NCBI RefSeq assembly: GCF_001422925.1
Contig: NZ_LMNI01000001.1
Span: 18,462-82,461 of the forward strand
Length of the DNA: 64,000 bases
Reading direction: 5' to 3'
Source: Microbacterium sp. Leaf288
GTDB lineage: Bacteria; Actinomycetota; Actinomycetes; Actinomycetales; Microbacteriaceae
Under the pieces are notes generated by a model that searched no databases, was not told where the DNA came from, and worked only from the letters and a program-made list of their open reading frames with translations. The translations under genes were made by a program, and so were the position numbers. Of this stretch, positions 1 through 8,744 are shown in pieces (the stretch's first letter is position 1; every line of letters begins with the position of its first letter).

Positions 1-1
1 A

Positions 2-460
2 GTGGTCTCCCCCGTTGATCGCAATTACTGGGGCGTGACATTCATCGACGACACGAGCTTCTACGCGACCGCCGGGCTGACGACGATCGGCACGACCTAC
101 TTGGTGCGCGGTGACCTGGAGAATCGGACTCTCACCGCCGTCGCATCCGGAGTGGAGTGCCCGTCGCTCTCGCCGGACGGCTCACGCATCGCGTTCAAGC
201 GCGTCACTTCAGGGTCGGGACCGACTGCGCATTGGACGCCGGCGATCATGGATCTCGCCGGGGGAACCGTGCGCGTGCTGGACACGGAGACCCGCGATGT
301 CGATGACCAGATCGCCTGGCTCGATGACGACACGATCCTGTACGGACTGCCGCGCGAACGTGCGCCCGGCGACACGGACGTCTGGTCCCTCCCTGCCGAC
401 GGCTCTGGGTCACCCGAGATGTTCATCGAGCACGCCTGGTCCCCGTCGGTGGTGCCGTAA
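2..460 (+). CDS. TolB/PD40-like beta-propeller protein, C-terminal part
   Basis: The 152 visible residues are the C-terminal end of a gene that almost certainly begins before the window, because the frame is open to the left edge. The motif SLSPDGSRIAFKR, the later AWLDDD-ILYG repeat and the VWSLPADGSG strand pattern are typical of WD40-like (PD40) blades found in TolB-type periplasmic or extracellular propellers. The stop is TAA at 458-460. Only 16 bp separate it from the convergent VanZ-like gene. Proteins of this type are often found beside polysaccharide loci in Micrococcales, but nothing here shows a substrate, so the role is unknown. The GTG at position 2 should not be taken as the true start. 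Confidence 0.7.
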   Translation: MVSPVDRNYWGVTFIDDTSFYATAGLTTIGTTYLVRGDLENRTLTAVASGVECPSLSPDGSRIAFKRVTSGSGPTAHWTPAIMDLAGGTVRVLDTETRDVDDQIAWLDDDTILYGLPRERAPGDTDVWSLPADGSGSPEMFIEHAWSPSVVP

Positions 461-476
461 TGCCCGGACTCGATCG

Positions 477-890
477 CTACGGTTCCCGGCGATCGCGCCG
501 GACGACGAACAGCCACGCGAGCGCTGCCCCCAGCGCCGCTCCGAGCGCATTCGCCAGGATGTCTCGCAGGCTCGGTTGCCGCGAGGGAATGACGAGCTGG
601 GCGAGCTCGGCGGCGACCGACAGAGCAAGTGCGAGCAAGACACCGAACCAAGGACGTCGGAAGAGCAGCGTCAGCAAGAGACCGAGCGGAAGGAACATGA
701 AGACGTTCGCGATGGACTCGATCCAACCCGCGCCGAACCCGCCGACGCCGAGCGTCGTGTCGAGCCATTCCGCGATGGCTTGCACGATCGTCGCGTACGA
801 GATCGGCAAGAGCACAACCAGCGCGACCGTTGTCGCATATGCCGCGAGGCAGATGAGTACCCAACGGCGCCGGCGGAGCTCTTCTGGCAT
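477..890 (-). CDS. VanZ-like family membrane protein
   Basis: This 137-residue protein has about four hydrophobic segments: near residues 10-30, 58-76, 80-97 and 112-130. The VanZ family pattern is present, with a N-F-F-P-type motif (IANVFMFLPLGLLL) followed by a conserved AELAQL segment and a short basic C-terminus. VanZ relatives are small integral membrane proteins. The founder gives low-level teicoplanin resistance, but most homologues have unknown function and many lie in cell-envelope loci. The ATG at 890 is preceded by AGAGGTGACC, a good ribosome binding site, which fixes the start. It is transcribed divergently from the first sugar aminotransferase across a 110-bp gap. Confidence 0.8.
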   Translation of the reverse strand: MPEELRRRRWVLICLAAYATTVALVVLLPISYATIVQAIAEWLDTTLGVGGFGAGWIESIANVFMFLPLGLLLTLLFRRPWFGVLLALALSVAAELAQLVIPSRQPSLRDILANALGAALGAALAWLFVVRRDRREP

Positions 891-1000
891 CGGTCACCTC
901 TGTCATCTGCATGATGCCGGTCCTGAAGGGAAATCCCAAGCATGAGCGAACAACTGAGCGAGTCGGAACGTGCGGAATTCCAACGCACGGGGACAAGCCG

Positions 1001-2131
1001 ATGAATCGCATCAATGTGATGAAGCCTTGGCTGGGGGCCGAGGAGATCGCCGCGGTCACGGCGGTACTCGAGTCCGGCTGGGTGGCTCAGGGACCACGCG
1101 TCGCTGAGTTCGAGATCGCCTTCGCCGCACGACAGGGCGCCCACCGTGCCGTGGCGCTCTCGTCGTGCACCACAGCACTGCAGCTGGCTCTCGTGGTGGC
1201 CGGCGTCGGCGACGGGGATGAGGTGATCATCCCGTCGTTCTCGTTCATCGCCACGACCAACTGCGTGCGCTATGTCGGCGCAACTCCCGTCTTCGCGGAT
1301 GTCGAAGTCACCACCGGCAACCTCGCCGTGGCCACCATCGAGCCCGTCGTCACCGAGCGCACCAAGGCGATCATCGGCGTCGACCAAGGAGGCGTTCCAC
1401 TAGACCTCGACCCGATCCGCCGGTTCGCCGACGCGCGGGGCATCATCGTCATCGAGGACGCAGCCTGCGGCGCGGGATCGACCTATCGTGGCCGCGCGGT
1501 CGGAACCGGTGCCGAACTGACCACCTGGTCGTTCCACCCACGCAAGATCCTCACCACCGGCGAAGGTGGAATGCTGACGACGTCGCGGGACGACTGGGCG
1601 GATCGCGCGAGGAAGTTGCGCGAGCACGCCATGAGCGACTCTGCGGCGGACCGCCATGGCAGTGTCCTGCCGGCCCCCGAGAGCTACGACGAAGTCGGTT
1701 ACAACTTCCGGATGACGGACCTGCAGGCGGCGGTCGGCCTCGCACAACTCGATCGACTCCACGAGGCGGTCCTCCGCAGGCGAGCGCTCGCCCACCGGTA
1801 CTCCGAGGCCATCGCTGACGTCCCTGGGCTCAGAGCCGTCGCCGACCCGGACTACGGAACCTGCAACTTCCAGTCCTACTGGGTCGAGGTCCAAGACGAC
1901 TACCCGCTGGACCGTGAGGGCGTGCTGGGGGCACTCGCGCAGGCCGAGATATCCGCTCGGCGCGGAATCATGGCCGCGCATCGCCAGGCTCCATACCGCG
2001 ATCTCGCCCCCGTGGGTTCGCTCCCGAATACGGAGCGACTGACGGACAACACCCTGATCCTGCCGCTCTACCACGAGTTGACCCAGGCGGAGCAGGAGCG
2101 GGTCATCGCGGTGCTGGTCGAGGGAGCATGA
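1001..2131 (+). CDS. DegT/DnrJ/EryC1/StrS-family sugar aminotransferase (first copy)
   Basis: A 376-residue PLP-dependent aminotransferase of the family that makes amino sugars from keto-sugar nucleotides. Hallmarks are the N-terminal substrate/PLP segment (KPWLGAEEIAAV), the DEVIIPSFSFIATTN block, the VIEDAACGAGSTYRG acidic PLP-ring contact, and the FHPRKILTTGEGGM segment with the Schiff-base lysine. An upstream in-frame ATG at 911 would add 30 residues unlike the family, so the start at 1001 is preferred; GGGGAC lies upstream but is a weak ribosome binding site. The stop overlaps the next start by 4 bp (ATGA), coupling it to the NeuD-like acyltransferase. The pairing resembles PglE/PglD, where a sugar amine is made and then acetylated. 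No specific sugar can be assigned from sequence alone. Confidence 0.88.
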   Translation: MNRINVMKPWLGAEEIAAVTAVLESGWVAQGPRVAEFEIAFAARQGAHRAVALSSCTTALQLALVVAGVGDGDEVIIPSFSFIATTNCVRYVGATPVFADVEVTTGNLAVATIEPVVTERTKAIIGVDQGGVPLDLDPIRRFADARGIIVIEDAACGAGSTYRGRAVGTGAELTTWSFHPRKILTTGEGGMLTTSRDDWADRARKLREHAMSDSAADRHGSVLPAPESYDEVGYNFRMTDLQAAVGLAQLDRLHEAVLRRRALAHRYSEAIADVPGLRAVADPDYGTCNFQSYWVEVQDDYPLDREGVLGALAQAEISARRGIMAAHRQAPYRDLAPVGSLPNTERLTDNTLILPLYHELTQAEQERVIAVLVEGA

Positions 2132-2784
2132 CCGTGCCGATCATCCTGGTCACCGCCGGCGGGCTGGCTCGCGAGACGGCTTCCGCCTGCCTGCATCCCG
2201 GCTGGAGCGGGGGAACGCTTCTCGGATACCTGGATGATGACCCCGCGAAGGCCGGGACGACCATTGCGGGTCTGCCCGTACTAGGCACCCTGCAGCGTGT
2301 CGACGAACATCCCGAGGCGAAGCTGGTGGTGTGCGCGGGGAAGGGTGCGAGCCGCCGGTCCATCGTCGGACGACTTGCTGAGCGGGGCATCGGGGCCGAC
2401 CGTTATGCAACGATCATCGACCCGTCGGTTCATGTGCCGGCGAGCTGCACGGTCGGTGTCGGCAGCATCCTGCTCGGGGGCACCGTGCTGACCGCGGACG
2501 TGCGCGTCGGCGCGCACGTCGTGTGCATGCCGAACGTCGTGCTCACTCATGACGACGTTCTCGGCGACTTCGCCACCCTTGCCGCAGGGGTGGTCCTGGG
2601 CGGCACCGTCCACGTCGGGGAAGCCGCATACATCGGAATGAACGCCTCGGTTCGTGAGCAGCGAAGTGTCGGCGCGGAGGCGACTCTGGGCATGGGATCG
2701 GTCCTGTTGTCCGACCAGCCCGCGGAAACGATCTGGGCCGGAGTCCCTGCCCGCAGCCTGACGAGGGCGAGGGAGCCGAAGTGA
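2128..2784 (+). CDS. NeuD/PglD-like sugar O/N-acyltransferase
   Basis: A 218-residue protein with the two-part architecture of NeuD/PglD-type acyltransferases. The N-terminal Rossmann-like domain (residues 1-75; starts PIILVTAGGLARE and contains LLGYLDDDPAKAG) binds the sugar nucleotide. A left-handed beta-helix of hexapeptide repeats follows from about residue 95 to 205 (VGSILLGGTVLTADVRVGAHV and onward). A histidine in the VVLTHDDVLGDF segment fits the usual catalytic base. The length is typical. It overlaps both neighbours by 4 bp, so it is translated with the flanking DegT aminotransferases and probably acetylates an amino sugar they make. Whether it is an N- or O-acetylase cannot be decided here. 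Confidence 0.85.
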   Translation: MTVPIILVTAGGLARETASACLHPGWSGGTLLGYLDDDPAKAGTTIAGLPVLGTLQRVDEHPEAKLVVCAGKGASRRSIVGRLAERGIGADRYATIIDPSVHVPASCTVGVGSILLGGTVLTADVRVGAHVVCMPNVVLTHDDVLGDFATLAAGVVLGGTVHVGEAAYIGMNASVREQRSVGAEATLGMGSVLLSDQPAETIWAGVPARSLTRAREPK

Positions 2785-3890
2785 ACATCCCGTTGGTCGA
2801 CTTGCGCGCCCAGGCCGCTGAGATCGCCGACGAGGTCGAGCCTCAGGTTCTGGAGGTCCTCCGTGCCGCCTGCTACGTCGGCGGTCCCCACGTCGCGGCA
2901 TTCGAGAGAGAGTTCGCCGAGTTCGTCGGCGTCGCACACGCGATCGGCGTCGCGAACGGCACAGATGCCGTGGAGTTGGCGCTGCGTGCCGTGGGCGTCG
3001 GTGCCGGTGACGAAGTGATCATGCCGGCGAACACCTTCATCGCCACCGCCGAGGCCGCGTCCCGCATCGGGGCGATCCCCGTGCCGGCCGACGTCGACCG
3101 CGATCACCTGCTCATCTCACCCGACGCCGTCGCCGCGGCGATCACCGAGAGGACCCGCGCGATCGTTCCGGTCCATCTCTACGGCCAGGTCGCTCCGGTC
3201 GAAGCACTCGAGGCGATCGCCGCCGCAGCGAATCTTCCGATCGTCGAGGACGGCGCTCAGTCCCAGGGCGCTACCCGCCACGGCCGTTGTGCGGGAAGCA
3301 TCGGCGCGATCGCCGCGACGTCGTTCTACCCGGGCAAGAACCTGGGCGCGTCCGGCGACGCCGGGGCGGTGACGACCGATGATCCGGACCTGGCCAAGAC
3401 CGTACGTCTGATGGCGAACCATGGTTCTGCGACCAGGTACGTACACGACGTCGTCGGTATGAACTCGCGACTGGACGCGATTCACGCCGTGACGCTGCGC
3501 GCGAAGCTCGCCCGACTGAACGACTGGAACGCCCGCCGTCGCGAGGCATCCGACCGCTATGCGGAGCTGCTCGCCGATGTCCCGAGCGTGGTCCTTCCGC
3601 AGACGATGCCCGGCAACAGCGACGTCTGGCACCTCTATGTGATCCGGGTCGCTGAGCGCGATCGCGTGCTCGCGGAGCTCACGGCGGCCGGGGTCGGCGC
3701 CGGCGTGCATTATCCAGATCCCTGGTACCTCACGCGGGCATACGCTCACCTGGGGTACCAGCCGGGCGCGGCGCCGATCGCTGAGCGTGCAGCGAGCGAA
3801 CTGCTCTCCCTGCCCATGCATCCGCACCTGACACGGGAGCATCAGGTGGCCGTCGCCACGGCATTGCGAAATGCGGTGTGCGATGATTGA
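2781..3890 (+). CDS. DegT/DnrJ/EryC1/StrS-family sugar aminotransferase (second copy)
   Basis: A second PLP-dependent sugar aminotransferase (369 residues), starting at a GTG that overlaps the previous stop. Family motifs are complete: IPLVDLRAQ at the N-terminus, GVANGTDAVELAL, DEVIMPANTFIATAEA, VPVHLYGQ, IVEDGAQSQGA and SFYPGKNLGASGDAGA with the PLP lysine. The sequence looks closer to WbpE/WlbE and FdtB-like enzymes than the first copy does. In the WbpB/E/D/I pathway such an enzyme aminates C3 of a 3-keto UDP-GlcNAcA. The WlbA-like, WbpD-like and 2-epimerase genes elsewhere in the locus make that a reasonable hypothesis, not a demonstrated activity. Confidence 0.88.
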   Translation: MNIPLVDLRAQAAEIADEVEPQVLEVLRAACYVGGPHVAAFEREFAEFVGVAHAIGVANGTDAVELALRAVGVGAGDEVIMPANTFIATAEAASRIGAIPVPADVDRDHLLISPDAVAAAITERTRAIVPVHLYGQVAPVEALEAIAAAANLPIVEDGAQSQGATRHGRCAGSIGAIAATSFYPGKNLGASGDAGAVTTDDPDLAKTVRLMANHGSATRYVHDVVGMNSRLDAIHAVTLRAKLARLNDWNARRREASDRYAELLADVPSVVLPQTMPGNSDVWHLYVIRVAERDRVLAELTAAGVGAGVHYPDPWYLTRAYAHLGYQPGAAPIAERAASELLSLPMHPHLTREHQVAVATALRNAVCDD

Positions 3891-5337
3891 CGACCGCGCC
3901 AAAGGCTCGGTGGCGCACCGCGCGTCCAGAGCGTTGGGCTGGAGCATGCTGAACACGATCGCGTCGCGCCTCGGCACGCTCGTGATCGGGATCGTGCTGG
4001 CCCGCGTGCTCGGCCCGTCCGATTTCGGCGTGTTCGCGATCGCGACGGTGACGATGCTCGCGGTGCTCAGCTTCAACGAGCTGGGCGTCAGCTTGGCGAT
4101 CGTGCGGTGGCCCGACGATCCCGCGCGCATCGCCCCGACGGTGAACACGATCTCGGTGAGCACCAGTGCCCTGCTGACGGTCCTCCTCGTCATCTGCGCT
4201 CCTTCGATCTCCGCCGCACTGGGCGATGTGAGAGCGACTCCCGTCGTCCAGGTGATGGCGCTGGCGATCCTGATCAACGGGTTGGTGGCCACACCGGCGG
4301 CGATGCTCCAACGCGAGTTCATGCAGAAGCAACGAGCCATCGCGGATCAGACCAACGCGTGGCTGGGTGCGATCGTCTCGCTCGCGCTGGCGCTGGCGGG
4401 AATGGGCCCCATGAGTCTGGCGATCGGCCGACTGGCAGGGAGCATCGTCTCGGCGGCGATGCTGTGGTGGTGGTCCCCGGCGCCCTACCGGTTCGGATGG
4501 GACCGCGTGGTCGCCAAGCGGCTCGTCGCATTCGGCATGCCGCTCGCGGCCGCGAGCATCGTGGTCTTCGCCTCCGGCTATGCGGATCAGATCATCGTGG
4601 GATCCCAGCTCGGCGCAGAGGCCCTGGGCTTCTACGTGCTGGCGTTCAGCCTGGCGAGCTGGCCGGTCTCGATCTTCTCGCAGCCGTTGCGCGCCGTCGC
4701 CCCGGCCGCGTTCGCAAAACTGCAGCAGGATCGGGAGGCCATGGTGCGGAACTTCTTGCGAGTTCTCCGCATGCTGACCATCGTCGCCATTCCCGCATGT
4801 CTGGCCATCAGCGGTGCGGCGACGCCCATCATCGCGTTCCTCTATGGTCCCCAGTGGCTGCCCGCTGCAGACGTCCTCGTCTTCCTCGCCGCGCTTGCGG
4901 CACTGAAGGTCTGGTTCGAACTCATCTATGACTACCTCGTCGTTCTCAGCCGGTCGAGATCGGTTCTCGTCATCCAGCTGATCTGGTTCGTCACCGCGGT
5001 ACCGGCGATGCTGGCGGGTGTCGCGCTCATGGGTGCACCCGGAGCCGCACTCGGGCAGCTCGCAGCAGTCGGCGTCGTAGTTCTGCCCTGCTATCTCATC
5101 GTCCTTCGCCGCGTCGGAGTTCGAACGTTCGCGTTCATCGGCGCGGTGGCCCTGCCGACAGCGGCGGGCTTGGTGCTGTGGTGCGGATGCTGGCTGATCT
5201 CCCGCATCGTGTCACCGCCCCCGCTCGCGGCAGTCAGCGCCGGAGTCCTGGCCATCCTGGTGATCGCTGCGTTGGCATCCTGGCGGCGGGCTGATGTACG
5301 CCTCGTTCGACGTGCAATGAAGGGCGGTGGGCCGTGA
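3883..5337 (+). CDS. Wzx-type oligosaccharide flippase (MOP superfamily)
   Basis: A polytopic membrane protein of about 484 residues with a dozen or more predicted hydrophobic helices, opening with ALGWSMLNTIASRLGTLVIG and the GPSDFGVFAIA segment characteristic of polysaccharide flippases (RfbX/Wzx/TuaB group). The family moves lipid-linked repeat units across the cytoplasmic membrane. The chosen ATG at 3883 overlaps the end of the upstream gene; an in-frame ATG at 3871 would add four residues and cannot be excluded. The stop overlaps the following GTG. The position after the sugar-modifying genes and before glycosyltransferases fits a Wzx/Wzy-dependent polymer locus. Confidence 0.88.
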   Translation: MIDDRAKGSVAHRASRALGWSMLNTIASRLGTLVIGIVLARVLGPSDFGVFAIATVTMLAVLSFNELGVSLAIVRWPDDPARIAPTVNTISVSTSALLTVLLVICAPSISAALGDVRATPVVQVMALAILINGLVATPAAMLQREFMQKQRAIADQTNAWLGAIVSLALALAGMGPMSLAIGRLAGSIVSAAMLWWWSPAPYRFGWDRVVAKRLVAFGMPLAAASIVVFASGYADQIIVGSQLGAEALGFYVLAFSLASWPVSIFSQPLRAVAPAAFAKLQQDREAMVRNFLRVLRMLTIVAIPACLAISGAATPIIAFLYGPQWLPAADVLVFLAALAALKVWFELIYDYLVVLSRSRSVLVIQLIWFVTAVPAMLAGVALMGAPGAALGQLAAVGVVVLPCYLIVLRRVGVRTFAFIGAVALPTAAGLVLWCGCWLISRIVSPPPLAAVSAGVLAILVIAALASWRRADVRLVRRAMKGGGP

Positions 5338-7808
5338 GAATCCTGGTGTACCCCCATGACCTGAACATGGGCGGCAGCCAGATGAACGCGATCGAGTTGG
5401 CGGCGGCGGTTCGCGATCTCGGACATCACTGCCTCATCTACGGTCGACGCGGCGTCCTGTGCGACCGCATCCGAGAGCTGGACCTCGAGTTCATCTCTTC
5501 GCCGGATCCAGGGAGGCGCCCGTCAGTGCGGGTGGCGCGTGATCTGCATGAGGTGGCCGCACACCGTGGCGTCGATCTGATCCATGGCTACGAGTGGCCC
5601 CCCGGTCTTGAGGCAGGGATCACCTCGCGGAGGTGGCCGTCCGTCGCCAGCGTCTGCACCGTCATGTCGATGGCGGTGGCTCCGTTCATCCCGAGGTGGA
5701 TGCCGCTCATCGTGGGGACCGCGCAGATCGCCGCATACGAACGTGCCCACGGCCGTCCAGTCGTGCATCTCCTCGAGCCGCCCGTGGATCTCCACCACAA
5801 CAAGCCGGTGGCCGAATCAGCTCTGACCGCATTCCGCAATTCCTGGGGCCTCCATCACCGGCCCATCGTCGCCTGTGTCGGAAGGTTGGCGACGGAGCTG
5901 AAGGCTGAGGGCGTTCTCACCGCAATCGATGTTGCGGGAAGATCCGCCGCAGGGCCGAATCGGTTTCATCTCGTCCTCGTCGGTGATGGCCCGGCTCGAC
6001 CTCTCATCGAGTCGGCCGCTGCCGATGTGAACCGGCGGGCGGGCGAGAAGATCGTCGTCCTCACCGGAGAGCTCTCCGATCCGAGACCGGCCTACGCCGT
6101 GGCCGATGTGGTCCTCGGCATGGGCGGTTCCGCGCTGCGATCGTTGGCCTTTTCAAAGCCCCTCATCGTGCAGGGCGAACGCGGTTTCTACAAGACACTG
6201 AGTCCGACCACATCCGACACCTTTCTCTGGCAGGGGTGGTACGGCGTGGGCGACGGGTCGTCCATCGGATCCGAGAAGCTCGCCGCCGAGCTGGACCCGC
6301 TCCTTCGCTCTGAGGACGAACGACGAAGACTCGGTGAATTCGGCCGTGAACTGGTACAGCGGTTCTCGCTGGAGCGCGCGGCCGAGAAGCAGCTGCAGAT
6401 CTATCGCGAGGCTGTCGATGCGACGAGGCGTGGCTCATCCATCCAGCTCGAGGATCTCCGTGCCGGCAGTACGTTCGTCGCGCACTACGCAAGGAAGAAG
6501 GCCGCCCGCCTCACCGGGCATAGGCAGGCGGACGACTTCAACGCGCACCCTGTCGCGGGGCTGAAGACGGCGGAGGGGACTGCACCGCGAAACGACGGCG
6601 GGATGCGGCAGAGCGTCGATCTGAAAGAGCCGCTCGACGCGGATTCTGGCTCGCTGGTGTACTTCGCGGGTGTCGACTGGGATGCCGTCGTCGGGACTGA
6701 TCGGATGCTCGTGCAGGCACTGGCACAGAAGACGCACGTGATCTGGGTTGATCCACCGCAGTCCGTGTGGTCGGCCTACCGTCGCGGCGTCGATGTTGCC
6801 CGTGTCAGCAACAGTGCCTACAACGTGACGAGACTTCACACGTATGTTCCACCGGGAGTGAGCAGAACAGGGATTCGCGAGATCTCGGAGCAGGCAACGA
6901 TACGGAATGTGAAGAGGCTTCTTCGCGAGGAGCAGATCGTCGTGTTCGCCGCCATTGCGTCAGGTACGCAGTCCTTCTTGAGCCGCCTCGCGATTCCCGG
7001 CGCGATGAAGATCTTCTTCGCGACCGACGATATGGTCGCCGGCGCACGACTGTGGGGAATGTCGCCGGACAAGATCCTCAAAGACCGAGAAATGAACCTG
7101 CGCGCGGCGGACTTGACGTTGGCGGTGACTCCAGAGCTAGCCGGCGAACTACGACGGGAGGACACCCCCGTGCGCCTCTTTCCCAACGGCTTCGACGATG
7201 ACCGCTACCGTGACATCGCTACAGTCCGACCGGCCGCTGACATCTGGCTGGATCGGCCCATCATCGGCGTGTTCGGACAGTTCAATGAACGCACGGACAT
7301 CACCCTCCTGCGCGCCGTGCAGGAGGCCGGCCTGAGCCTCTTGTTGGTCGGGCCACGGTACTTCGCCACGAGCGACGCATCGACGGCCTTCCAAGAACTC
7401 GTTGCCTCTCCTCGCGTCCAGTACATCGACCGTGTCTCCCCGAGTCTTCTTCCGGGGTACATGAAAGCTCTGCGCGTTGGTCTGACACCGTATGTCGACA
7501 GTGCATTCAATCGGCGGAGTTTCCCTCTCAAGACACTCGACTATCTGGCCGCCGGTGTGCCCGTTGTGGCATCCAATGTGGCCCCCGTCACTGACCTGGA
7601 TCGACGGTTCGTTCGCACAGCCGACGGCCCGCGCGAGTTCATCGAGAAGATCGTCGATCTGCTTGGTGAGAGTTACTCGCCGAGAGAGATCCAGCGCTCC
7701 GTGGACGGACTGTCATGGACGTGCAGAGCGACCGAACTGTTTCGCATTCTCAGCGAGATCGAGTCTGGCCAAGCGCGCGCAGAAAAGGGGACGCCATGGT
7801 GGTCTTAG
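5334..7808 (+). CDS. Two-domain fused glycosyltransferase (GT4-like plus TuaH-like)
   Basis: At 824 residues this is about twice a normal GT-B enzyme and appears to hold two complete glycosyltransferases. Residues 1 to about 370 start with RILVYPHDLNMGGSQMNAIE, the GT4 donor-loop region, and continue with IVACVGRLATELKAEGV and LVGDGP. After a low-conservation linker near residues 380-435, a second GT-B domain begins at SLVYFAGVDWDAVVGTDR and contains FFATDDMVAGARL, LFPNGFDDDRY and SFPLKTLDYLAAGVPVVAS, matching TuaH-like transferases of teichuronic acid loci. The first domain lacks an obvious E-x7-E motif near its C-terminus (ALRSLAFSKP is seen instead), so its activity is less certain. The start is GTG, overlapping the flippase stop. 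Confidence 0.8.
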   Translation: MRILVYPHDLNMGGSQMNAIELAAAVRDLGHHCLIYGRRGVLCDRIRELDLEFISSPDPGRRPSVRVARDLHEVAAHRGVDLIHGYEWPPGLEAGITSRRWPSVASVCTVMSMAVAPFIPRWMPLIVGTAQIAAYERAHGRPVVHLLEPPVDLHHNKPVAESALTAFRNSWGLHHRPIVACVGRLATELKAEGVLTAIDVAGRSAAGPNRFHLVLVGDGPARPLIESAAADVNRRAGEKIVVLTGELSDPRPAYAVADVVLGMGGSALRSLAFSKPLIVQGERGFYKTLSPTTSDTFLWQGWYGVGDGSSIGSEKLAAELDPLLRSEDERRRLGEFGRELVQRFSLERAAEKQLQIYREAVDATRRGSSIQLEDLRAGSTFVAHYARKKAARLTGHRQADDFNAHPVAGLKTAEGTAPRNDGGMRQSVDLKEPLDADSGSLVYFAGVDWDAVVGTDRMLVQALAQKTHVIWVDPPQSVWSAYRRGVDVARVSNSAYNVTRLHTYVPPGVSRTGIREISEQATIRNVKRLLREEQIVVFAAIASGTQSFLSRLAIPGAMKIFFATDDMVAGARLWGMSPDKILKDREMNLRAADLTLAVTPELAGELRREDTPVRLFPNGFDDDRYRDIATVRPAADIWLDRPIIGVFGQFNERTDITLLRAVQEAGLSLLLVGPRYFATSDASTAFQELVASPRVQYIDRVSPSLLPGYMKALRVGLTPYVDSAFNRRSFPLKTLDYLAAGVPVVASNVAPVTDLDRRFVRTADGPREFIEKIVDLLGESYSPREIQRSVDGLSWTCRATELFRILSEIESGQARAEKGTPWWS

Positions 7809-8656
7809 CGTCGGCTGCTCTCGTCCCGCAGCCACGTCGTGAAGTCGCCGGAGCGGACTCGGCGCCGAGAGGCAAGCCTGGAAACGACCGTGATCACGCC
7901 GAAGACGACGACCTTGAGCGGGTTTGCCGGGTGGGCGAGCGAAATCCGGAGAAGGTCGGCAGCCTTCGTTCGCGACTCGTCCGCACGCAGTGCGAGGTCG
8001 TCGAGTTGAGCATTGCCAGTGACGACTCGGATCCGCCTTCGAATGAGGTCCTTGACGGTGCGTGGGACCGCGATTGTGACGATCGCCGACTCGACGATGA
8101 CACGCTCTTGCGGGGAGAAGGCGTCCGAGATCGCCAGATCGTCCGACATCACGCGCGGCAGCGAGCGTGCGCGCGCGAGGGCCTCCGGCGACATGGCGAT
8201 GACCCCGCGCCCGAAGACACCATCCTTCACCCCAGGAAGCTGTCGCCAGACCTCGTAGTACCACCGCACCGGTGCTGCTGCACCGCGGACGTCGAGCTTC
8301 CGAGTCGGCGCGGCGACGTGGATGGGCGGGCGGAGCGCGGAGAGCAGTTCAGCGATCGCGGCCCAGGTGATGATCACGTCGGCGTCGACATATACCCGGT
8401 ACGGCATGTTCGCGTGGAGGTCACCGACGTCGAGAGCTGCCCGCTTGCTTGGCTCGGGAATCTCCACAACCTGAACGTCCGGAAATCGCCTCGCCACGTC
8501 AGCCGTGTCGTCCGTGCAGCCATTGCACACCACGATGATCTGGCGTCGCTCCGCGGGGCTTTGGCCGTCTACCAGCTCCTGCAGAAGGAGCCCTATCCGG
8601 CTGCCCTCGTTGTGCGCGGGGACGATGATGCTTGCGGCGTGCTGGATCTGAGGCAC
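7805..8656 (-). CDS. Family 2 glycosyltransferase
   Basis: A GT-A fold, family 2 transferase with ASIIVPAHNEGSRIG at the N-terminus, IIVVCNGCTDDTADVA as the nucleotide-binding strand and YVDADV as the metal-binding D-x-D equivalent. A later GRGVIAMSPEALA segment and MSDDLAISD form the acceptor/catalytic region. A hydrophobic stretch near the C-terminus (NPLKVVVFGVITVVSRLA) may anchor it to the membrane. The GTG at 8656 (283 aa) is preferred because it places the first beta strand about eight residues in; longer ATG starts at 8716 or 8746 add basic, Cys-containing residues unlike the family. Its stop interlocks with that of the upstream fused glycosyltransferase on the other strand (TTAG, 7805-7808). 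Substrate unknown. Confidence 0.8.
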   Translation of the reverse strand: MPQIQHAASIIVPAHNEGSRIGLLLQELVDGQSPAERRQIIVVCNGCTDDTADVARRFPDVQVVEIPEPSKRAALDVGDLHANMPYRVYVDADVIITWAAIAELLSALRPPIHVAAPTRKLDVRGAAAPVRWYYEVWRQLPGVKDGVFGRGVIAMSPEALARARSLPRVMSDDLAISDAFSPQERVIVESAIVTIAVPRTVKDLIRRRIRVVTGNAQLDDLALRADESRTKAADLLRISLAHPANPLKVVVFGVITVVSRLASRRRVRSGDFTTWLRDESSRR

Positions 8657-8744
8657 GCAGCCATGATGACACCCCGGGATGCGACGGCGGTACCCGATGG
8701 TTACGCGAGCCCACATCGCAACGAGGCGGATGAAAGGTGATGCC

